NCBI RefSeq assembly: GCF_043641665.1
Contig: NC_092182.1
Location: 18,031,241 to 18,095,240, forward strand
Length of the DNA stretch: 64,000 nt
Reading direction: 5' to 3'
DNA from: Enoplosus armatus
Taxonomy: Eukaryota; Chordata; Actinopteri; Centrarchiformes; Enoplosidae
The first letter of the stretch is position 1; the number at the start of each line of letters is the position of its first letter. Of the stretch, positions 56,213-64,000 are shown piece after piece. The notes under the pieces are model-generated. The model was given only the letters and a program-made list of their open reading frames with translations, ran no database searches and was not told the origin of the DNA. The translations under genes were made by a program, and so were the position numbers.

Positions 56213-59200
56213 ATGGTAAAGTAACTTAATATGACTTATTTACCAGGCTAAATACGTACTACGCATGGATTCAGTATTTTTAAGATAAAATTGTTAAATC
56301 TGTCTTCAGGCAGGGGTGCACTCCCTCACAAAAGAGCTAGCGTTAGCTGACGTGTTTGCAGAGGACTCTGAAAATGAGAGAACATTTTACGGCTTTTCTG
56401 ACAGCGAAATCCCCAGCGATAAGGTGAGTAATTTGGCGTTCAAGTAATTTATGCCTTCATATTGCCAGGTTGGAAAAGTAAACATTAGCCTACGTCATCA
56501 ATTGAATTATAAGAGGCACTTAGTTTGGCTGTGTTATGATATAACCCTGTTGTCATAGGTAATCTAGTTCATTCGTTTTTACTTAAATACAGCTGACTAA
56601 CGTTATGCTTTTTATTTCCTGCTCAGTTTTACTATGGTGTAAGAGGTGTCAAATTATCTCTATTTGTGTCCATCAGAATTCAAATTTGGAAGATGAAGAT
56701 GAAGCCCAGCCTGACCTTTCGCCTAAGGAACAGAAAGCCTCATCTAAACCATCTTCTGGTGCCCAAACCTTCCGGCTGAGGGTGGCTCTCCGCTCCACTC
56801 CCTCTACCGAGCACTTCACAGATGATGAGGATGCAAAGGAGGAAGAAAAGAGGACAAAACAGATAGGGACGAAGAAGGCAGGAAAACCCAGTGGGCCAAA
56901 GAGGCTGAGACATGTTAAATTTGAAGATGAAGAGACAGCAGTTGCTCCTCCTGAGGAGCGCGGATCCGATCCAGCAGAAGATGTATCGGATTCTTTCCTG
57001 GCCAAGAGACAACAGAACATCAAGGCCAACAAAGCAATGGTAAACCAGAAACACAGAATCATACAGTGTGCATCAAACAGTGTGTATGTAAAGCTGTGGC
57101 TCCCAAACTAGTGCCTAAGAATACCCAACAAAATTTAAATCCAGACTCATTGTACATTCAATGCATGTTACCACACAGAGAGATCTCTTATTAATATATA
57201 TTATAGATCTATTATATTTATATGCAGGACACATGACATCATATCTTTAGTCCCTTGAGGTGGGATTACATGACATTCTCCACAAGCCCAGCAGTTTGTC
57301 CTGGCAACGGACAATACTTCAAATCAATCCAACAGCAGACAATCACGAGCTGGAGGGAAAGGAGAGTGCAGACCAGCAGACAGACAACAGATGATACCTC
57401 AGATTATCACATTAACATGTTAAGACTGCTGGGAATGGCAACATTCAAAACATTTGGCTCGGAAATTATAAATGAGTGCTGTCAGATTTGTCCTGCTAGA
57501 ATGACTCAAGATGTTTGTCATCTGCCATGTCGCTATTCCTTTTTATCCTCCCTGTTTTCTGACAGTTGGCTCAGCTGATGGCGGACCTGCAGAAGATGCC
57601 AGGAGGTGCTGGATTTCTGGAAAAACAAGCAGGCAAACTGAAGACAAAAGAGCGAAGTTCTGTGAGTAGGAGATGGTGAAAAATCTCTCGAGCACCAGTG
57701 AGTTTTGTCCCAAGAGCGATTTGTTAATATTCAATATGATGGATGGTGGACAGAAATTTAGATCCCCAACATTTTGCTAAAAGTCTGAAGAGTAAACAAA
57801 AGGCAAAACAAGATAATCAGCTAACTGAGTGGCCACCATCCTCTTCAGGATTCAGTAGGGCTTTGAATAATAGTATTTCTAAATAGACCCATGTACTGAG
57901 GTGATTTTATCCAACGTTGCTTGCAGCGTCCACCACGCTCCGGTGCAGCTGGAGGAGAGTCCAGGAAGAACCCAGAGCGGGCGTCTCGCAGACAGACTCG
58001 CTCGATGGGTCCTTTAGCCCCTAAGGAGGAAGAACTGGAGCTCAGCTTGGAGGAGGAGCTGCTGGAGGTCAGCTCTGTCATTTCTCAAGGACCAGTTGAA
58101 AATGGGGTTGAGAGCTACTACGGCACTTTGTTTATTCACTTGTTAAGTTTTTGCACAACAAATTGTGCAATACAATGATTTCACTTTTTCTTTCGGGATT
58201 GTAGAAAGTGTTTTTATCACACAGAAATAAGAATTCTACATGGTTTTATTATGCACGGGTTATACGTTTGCTTAATGTACTTAGATCGATTTGATTAGAT
58301 CAGTCAAAATAATCAAATAATTTCATGTCAACATTATTATGTATTGCAACAAATTGTGTAAAAACTGAGTGGGATGAGTAATGAGTGAAAACTCTTTATA
58401 TCTGTATTAATGTGTTGTGACCTCTTTTCTTCTCATCCAATATGTACTGTAAAATGGTGAGAGGTTAATGTTAATCTGTATCTTGTCAATTTCTGTGTAA
58501 AACGAAATAAATCATTATTTTTCATCTTTGTGTTCCAGGTACGCCGCGCCCCACAGCGCCGGGGTGCCCCACGGCCTAATCAGTGCAAACCTCATTTTAT
58601 CCGTCCTGCGGAGGACATCACAGAGGACGAGCTTCAGCTGGTCGCAGACAACATGACTGACAAAGTCTACAACAGAGTCACAGTGAGTTCTCAGATGGAC
58701 TCTACCTGCAGTGAGATATATGGGAATGATACAATATATTGAAAGATTTGTGCCAATATCTGGTTAGTTTGTAGCCAAATCAATCAGGAACCACTAACAA
58801 GATCACAGTGGCAGCTTTGATTCACAGTCCTGATATTTGAGGAAGAACCCATGAAGTCATCAGGTCACTACTTGGTGGCAATCCCTCCATTACTATAAAA
58901 TGTAAAGGAAGTGTCAGTGTACCTGTCCACCATCTCTGTTGTTGAAGTTTCTTTGTGTGTTTTCAGGGCTCCACTTGTCATCAGTGCCGTCAGAAAACTG
59001 TTGACACCAAGACATGCTGCCGCAGTGAGGACTGTCGGGGGATTCAGGGTCAGTTCTGTGGGCCGTGCCTGAGGAACAGATACGGGGAGGATGTCAAGAA
59101 GGCGCTGCTTGATCCGGTCAGACTGCTGTCACACCAACACACACTCTACCACTGTGCAGGTGCACAACAGATTCATTTTGCACACATTGTTTCAGTTTTT

Positions 59201-60422
59201 ACTGTCAGTGAGTGTTCAGGATTGCACGGGAGGCAGATTTTATGTAACAATGTAACGGTCCCTTTTGCATAGATTCAAAAGCCAGTCGTGAACATTATTG
59301 ATCAGTTAAAAGTCCAACATCTGTTGATGGATTAGAATATCCATATAACCAGAAAACACAAAATAGATCCTGATACTGTAGGTTACACAGGAGTGTTAAT
59401 TGTAAGCATAGTCAAAAAGACACTTGCAGCCACCCCAATTAGTTTATCTGATGTACAGCTGTGGCACATTTTCTGTGTACCATTAGTTCTCTTGTTGTCA
59501 ACAAATTGACAATTATCAAATGTCAAACATAATGCTCATGTTTCCTCCTGGTGCTGGGCCCTTTTTTATCATCTATTGAATGTGAATTCACATTTGAGTC
59601 ACGTCAAAAGTACAAACATTGATATTTGGTGAGGATGCAAAGTGAAAATAACTGTTCATAGAGAAAGTGTACATTAAGCATATATACTCTGAAGTAACAA
59701 TACTTGTTTTTTATTTGGACTTTTTTTAAATAGGGTAGTTACTAGCAACTCTTCATTAAGTGGCAAGACACAAAGTGATTAATAACACAGGCATTGTCTC
59801 CTTGTGCTGTTCATCATTTGGTCCGTAAGTAAGCAACGCTGCTGGCATAAATCTAAAAGTAGTAGCACCTGTGCTGTAAAGTCAAATGGTTTGTTTTTTT
59901 AATCTTTTTACTTGTGTACTTAAGTTTGTCTTTCTCTGTTATGGGTCAGTTTAGTGTTTAACCATCTGGTTATCTCCTCAGGAGTGGAAGTGCCCTCCCT
60001 GTCGTGGCATTTGCAACTGCAGCTTCTGCCGCCAGCGTGATGGCCGCTGCCCGACAGGCATCCTGTTCCCCCTGGCTCAGTACCACGGCTTCTCTGACGT
60101 CCACTCCTACCTCAGCAGGTGGGGAAATGCCCAAAGACTTTATTTGATAAATTCAAGTTTCTGATTACGGTTATATCAACACACAATTTACATCAATCAA
60201 TTTTTTACAATGGAAAATGGTGTATATTTACATGGAGACCAAGACACATATCATTCAGTCCAGGGGTTGGATCTAATATTAGGCTGTATCAATAATATGG
60301 TTATGCTGCTAAACCACCTTAATGACTGACAGTAAGTGTTGGAACTAACATCTACAGTGTATTTCTCTCCTCGCAGCCTCCGCGACAAACTGAAGAGTGA
60401 AGACAACGATGTAGAGACGTGA
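56213..60422 (+). CDS. cdca7: CDCA7-family zinc-finger protein, complete
   Basis: CDCA7 proteins bind DNA through a C-terminal 4CXXC zinc finger and bring the remodeller HELLS to chromatin to maintain CpG methylation. Nine coding exons: 56213-56215 (ATG only), 56310-56423, 56677-57039, 57566-57661, 57927-58067, 58539-58682, 58967-59116, 59982-60118, 60377-60422; 397 residues in frame. The N-terminus is acidic ([20 protein letters not shown]), followed by [20 protein letters not shown], the family helix, a basic [14 protein letters not shown] segment, and [13 protein letters not shown]. The zinc finger (about 290-375) has [25 protein letters not shown] and [13 protein letters not shown]. Residues equivalent to the human ICF3 sites R274, G294 and R304 are intact. 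The paralog (cdca7a, cdca7b or cdca7l) is not certain; linkage to sp1 suggests a separate ohnolog. Confidence 0.93.
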
Positions 60423-60516
60423 TATCAACACTAGGGGGAGCAATTGTTGAAACAGTTTTAATATTAAAACTCTTAAAAATATTGAGTAAAACATAATGAA
60501 CCTGTGATTTTCAATT

Positions 60517-60522
60517 AATAAA
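60517..60522 (+). terminator. Poly(A) signal of the cdca7-family gene
   Basis: AATAAA lies 95 bp after the stop codon and is followed by T-rich and TTGTTTGTTTG sequence, a good downstream element. Confidence 0.75.
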
Positions 60523-61984
60523 GTTTTTTTGATCAGCTAATTGTTTGTTTGAGAGAAGTTTGCAAAGAAATGAGACAAAGTATATTTATAATTTTAATCC
60601 AGCTGTTGGCATTTGCAGTAGTTGTATACACACAATATAAAATCCCTTATTTAAAACGGGGCAAAAAAATAAGAGCACTTGTTGTCCGATGAACTGAAGT
60701 CTATAGAGTTGCAAAGGAGAGCTTTTAAACATAAATCTTCTGACATAATACAAGTTATAATTATCTTTCTAAAATAAAGAATTCTGAACCAAACACAATT
60801 CCAACAGAGGTGAGAACCATCTTTTCAGATTAACTTTGACCCTTAATATATTTTGCAACTTATTGATTTGGACAACGAAGGGATGTGTGTCCAAGGTTTG
60901 CCTCAAGCTGGATCTTTTCCAGTTAGAACTTTAACATATGCATTACAAGAGTAAAAATTATTAGAAAGTTCATGGACCAAAGAAAGATTTCCTAGTTTTG
61001 CTTATAAAATGAGTATGAACCTTTGGTTTGAGCTTACATATTTATGCTGTCTGGACATTATTACAAAATACTTAATTCTGACCAGATGTGACTAAACAAG
61101 AAACGCTTTTCCACAGAAAGAATGCGACTGCAAGGCAAAGTCTCAGATGATAACCACAAGAAAGAAAATGTACTGGGAAGATCTGGACTGTATAGAATAC
61201 ATTATTCTATGACAGAAAGGCTCTTAAGTTTACACATTTAATCTACACTTATATATATATATATAAAAGTAATAACATAAGATTAAGATTGATTGTGCAT
61301 GAGAGGTTCATACAACTGGAAGGCAATCTTGCAGTCGTGTAAGATGATCCTGCCTAAGCTAAGAATTTCTGTAGCCTTTACATTACCAAAAATATATATA
61401 TATATACACACATAAAAAAAATCAAAATGTTTTTGCAATGATAAACATATCAAAGCATGATGGCTTGAATGTGTGTACCTACATAAGAGGTTAAAGAGTT
61501 ATTCACAGGATTTCAGTGCCCTGACACACCTACATCCTCACACTGATTAGTGCTTCTGGCTCTGACCTGGTCGAGACCTTGTATTCCAGCCCTCCTCTAA
61601 ACAGTCGTCCCTAAAACACTTTACGTATTATTCCTACGATACTGGGATTGTTAGTTTGTGAACACGTACGGTTCTCCCAAAAACTGCAACCACAGAAATG
61701 AGAGAAATTGCTGCTCACAATCGTTAGAAGTTCAGTTTTAGTGGGGGAATTTAGCATTATGGGCCAATGTGGGCCAGTTAGCCTGAGGGGCACGCTCTGA
61801 TACAGCCGCCCAGTTTGAAAGGGCAGGAGACACCTGAGGTGAAGAGGGACAAGTAACGAAGCTCACAGCCTTGGAAACAAGGGTGAGAGTCTGACTTAGT
61901 AGTGTCATCTCTTAAAACTAAAGAAGCTTGTAGAGAGAATATTACTAGCCACCAATTCAACATCAATTGTGCCGGTCTGTGTAT
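60523..61984. other. Gap between cdca7 and sp1 3' ends
   Basis: AT-rich, with AT microsatellites near 61252-61265 and 61390-61405. It may hold a longer sp1 3' UTR. No exon is recognised. Confidence 0.4.
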
Positions 61985-61990
61985 TTTATT
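61985..61990 (-). terminator. Candidate poly(A) signal of sp1
   Basis: TTTATT on the plus strand reads AATAAA on the minus strand, about 340 bp after the sp1 stop. Longer 3' UTRs are possible. Confidence 0.35.
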
Positions 61991-62332
61991 GCAATCCCAC
62001 TATCTAAGTACGATTGGGTCATCGTGTGGGACAAACGTTAGTGTAGTGCCATTTCCATCCAGGGTAAATAAGATTTCATGATGATTTCTCTAGTCTAACA
62101 TTTTAATCCAACTCTGACCCTTAAATGCTGCAGGCATCTAAATACAAGATGGAAATCCATATTCCTGCCTCAGCTCTCAAATTCAATAGTGTCTGTTGTG
62201 TTAGATCTGTTAACACCTCTCCTGTCTGAAGCCTTTGAGAGGTTCTGCGTCTGCAGCCAAACGTGCCCTTTTTAACCCCAAATGTCCTAATGTAACATCC
62301 ACCAAGGCCGTCTTCCTGCTCCTCCACCGTCC

Positions 62333-63544
62333 TTAGTAGCTGTTGCCGTTAATTTGGTGAAGGTCCACCTGCATCATGTTGATCCCACTGCTGGCTAATC
62401 GAGCTATGCTCTCTGCAGATAAGGTTTCCATGGTGACAATGGTGTGCTGGTCATTGGCTGACACTGCTCCTGTTTCGACTTTTGTTCCTGCTGCAGGGGA
62501 AGCAGCATCGGTCGAGCCTGCGGTGCTGCTGGCCACTACTTTCTTGTTCAAGTGGGTTTTGATGTGCTTGGAGAGGTGATCGCTGCGCATGAAGCGTTTG
62601 GGACACTCTGGGCAAACAAACCTCTTCTCACCTGAAAAGGAGGGAGAAATACAAATCAATATAACAATAGCTGCAGCTGGTACTACCAGACTATGACAGA
62701 CTGTTGGCTTCGCAGTTAAAAATGTACACTTATGAATGTACCGCAGTGTAGAATAATTCCTTTTTTATTTAGGAGGGAAATAAAATGATGCAAGATATTA
62801 AAATGATGCAAGATTCAAGTGGATGATTAATACTAAAGCAGCAACTAACTAATATTTCAATAATCTGTCACTTATTATCTTGATCGTTTGGACCATAAAA
62901 TGCTTAACGTCCCAAAGCCCCAAACTGACATTCAAATTGCTTGGTTTGTCCAACCCAAAGATATGTAATTTAATACCATAGAAGACAAAAAAAATGGCAT
63001 CAAATATTCATAATTGATTATCTGGAGCCAGTAAGTATTTAGCATTTGTGATTTATTATTTTATATTATTAAATCTGACCCAAGCAAAAATTGATTATCA
63101 AGATAGTTGCCAATTAATTTTCCTTTGATCAACAAATTGATTAATTGTTTCAGCTCCAATTAATCCTGTTGCAAAACAAATGGATTCTCTAGAAAGCTAT
63201 GTTGCTAAGAAAAACAGATGCACATAGGCTTACCCTACTATTTTCATATCAAGGACCAGAAAGAAGCAAGTCTCATGTTTGACGTTTTGTAGTTGTGTCA
63301 GATGTAAAGTCCTTCACATGAAAAATAAGATTAAATTAAATCCTCAATGTCACCTGTGTGCGTCCTCTTATGGCGCTGAAGCTCATCTGAACGGGTGAAT
63401 CGTTTTCCACAGAAAGACCAGCTGCAGACGAAGGGTCGCTCTCCTGTGTGCCAACGGAGGTGGGCCCTCAGGTGGGATGTCTTTCCGTAGATCTTTCCAC
63501 AGCCAGGGATGTGACAAATGTGCTGCTTCTTTTTAGTTGGGTCA
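62333..63544 (-). CDS. sp1: Transcription factor Sp1, last two coding exons (partial)
   Basis: Sp1 binds GC boxes through three C2H2 zinc fingers. The exons are 63544-63354 and 62631-62333, joined in phase 1 (ACACAG|gtg to cag|GTGAGAAG). The first encodes [17 protein letters not shown], finger 1 ([16 protein letters not shown]) and finger 2 ([19 protein letters not shown]). The second encodes [19 protein letters not shown] (finger 3) and the C-terminal domain ending [19 protein letters not shown]. Human SP1 has GIARLANSGINVMQVADLQ at that place; SP3 and SP4 tails differ, so sp1 is the best call. The transactivation exons lie beyond the right edge. Confidence 0.92.
62835..63160. repeat. Interspersed repeat in the last sp1 intron
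   Basis: It starts AAGCAGCAACTAACTAATATTTC and ends CAACAAATTGATTAATTGTTTCAGCTCC, with CCATAAAATGCTTAACGTCCCAAAGCCCCAAA inside. Same family as 2586-2900. Confidence 0.6.
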
Positions 63545-63857
63545 CTGCAACATAAATCAGACGTAGAGAGTTGCTGGGTTCTCTAAAAGGAGACTATGGA
63601 ACATCAGCTTAAGTGGAAATGTAGTGTTTCTCCGAGATACTTTTGTAGCTCTTGAGAACGGTTCTGATAAACTGTACTTTTCCTTTAAGTATTAACATTA
63701 ATTGCAAAGCTCTTCTATGTCAAAACAAACGTACAAATGTGCTTAATCTTAAACACTGACAACTAACAATGAATTACAAATAAGCACAATATAAAGAAAA
63801 CTGAATTTACACATTCCAAACAATATGTTTATTGACATATTTAAAAGGTGGTGTTGT

Positions 63858-63950
63858 ACTGGACATTATATTGAGGCATTTACCTACACGAGGGGGGCAG
63901 AATATTAGAAACACCTCTCAATATAATGCAGTCCAGTACCCCACATCGCT
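63858..63950. repeat. Short inverted repeat / DNA-element remnant
   Basis: GTACTGGACATTATATTGAG (from 63856) and CTCAATATAATGCAGTCCAGTAC (from 63917) are inverted copies flanking GGGGGCAGAATATTAGAAAC. This suggests a small folded element in the upstream sp1 intron. Confidence 0.55.
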
Positions 63951-64000
63951 ATGACTCAATGCTAAAACATATAATTCAACCCTATGACAATGTCAACAAA

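Overview
This window is vertebrate nuclear DNA from a ray-finned (teleost) fish, most probably a percomorph. All genes are split by GT-AG introns. Intergenic and intronic DNA is A+T-rich, with CA/TG microsatellites and typical fish interspersed repeats. The order of recognised genes matches the human 12q13 block around SP1-AMHR2-PRR13-PCBP2-MAP3K12. A single-copy amhr2 argues against zebrafish, for which the gene is reported missing. I see no bacterial or viral operon, CRISPR array, tRNA or rRNA.

Layout, left to right: (1) 1-4.8 kb: the first two coding exons of myg1 (minus strand, rest beyond the left edge), with a compact 5' region that may be a divergent promoter. (2) 4.9-13.6 kb: intergenic DNA with no gene I can support, containing microsatellites, retroelement remnants and a possible conserved non-coding block. 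(3) 13.6-31.9 kb: map3k12 (DLK kinase), plus strand, complete: a TATA promoter, a non-coding first exon and 13 coding exons giving 938 residues. (4) 31.99-43.6 kb: pcbp2, minus strand, complete, convergent with map3k12; the two 3' ends are roughly 90 bp apart. It carries two mutually exclusive last coding exons. (5) 44-48.8 kb: prr13, minus, complete. (6) 49.8-54.8 kb: amhr2, minus, complete, 11 coding exons giving 497 residues. (7) 56.2-60.5 kb: a CDCA7-family zinc-finger gene, plus, complete, 9 coding exons giving 397 residues. (8) 62.3-63.5 kb: the last two coding exons of sp1, minus, running off the right edge.

The genes do not form one pathway. They are a conserved vertebrate neighbourhood: an RNA exonuclease (myg1), an axonal stress MAP3K (map3k12), an RNA-binding KH protein (pcbp2), a small proline-rich protein (prr13), the anti-Mullerian hormone type II receptor (amhr2), a methylation-linked zinc-finger protein (cdca7 family) and a general transcription factor (sp1). 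Read in the opposite direction, the run sp1-amhr2-prr13-pcbp2-map3k12 has the human order and relative orientations. The differences are a CDCA7-family gene between sp1 and amhr2, and myg1 lying beyond map3k12 instead of on the sp1 side.

Most noteworthy: pcbp2 has an extra terminal exon encoding a Thr/Ser-repeat tail that ends like PCBP4; the CDCA7 gene may be the SP1-linked ohnolog missing from mammals; the amhr2 exon 3/4 junction keeps frame only with a less obvious donor; and one palindromic DNA element family is present in three copies. I found nothing I would call an undescribed multi-gene system.
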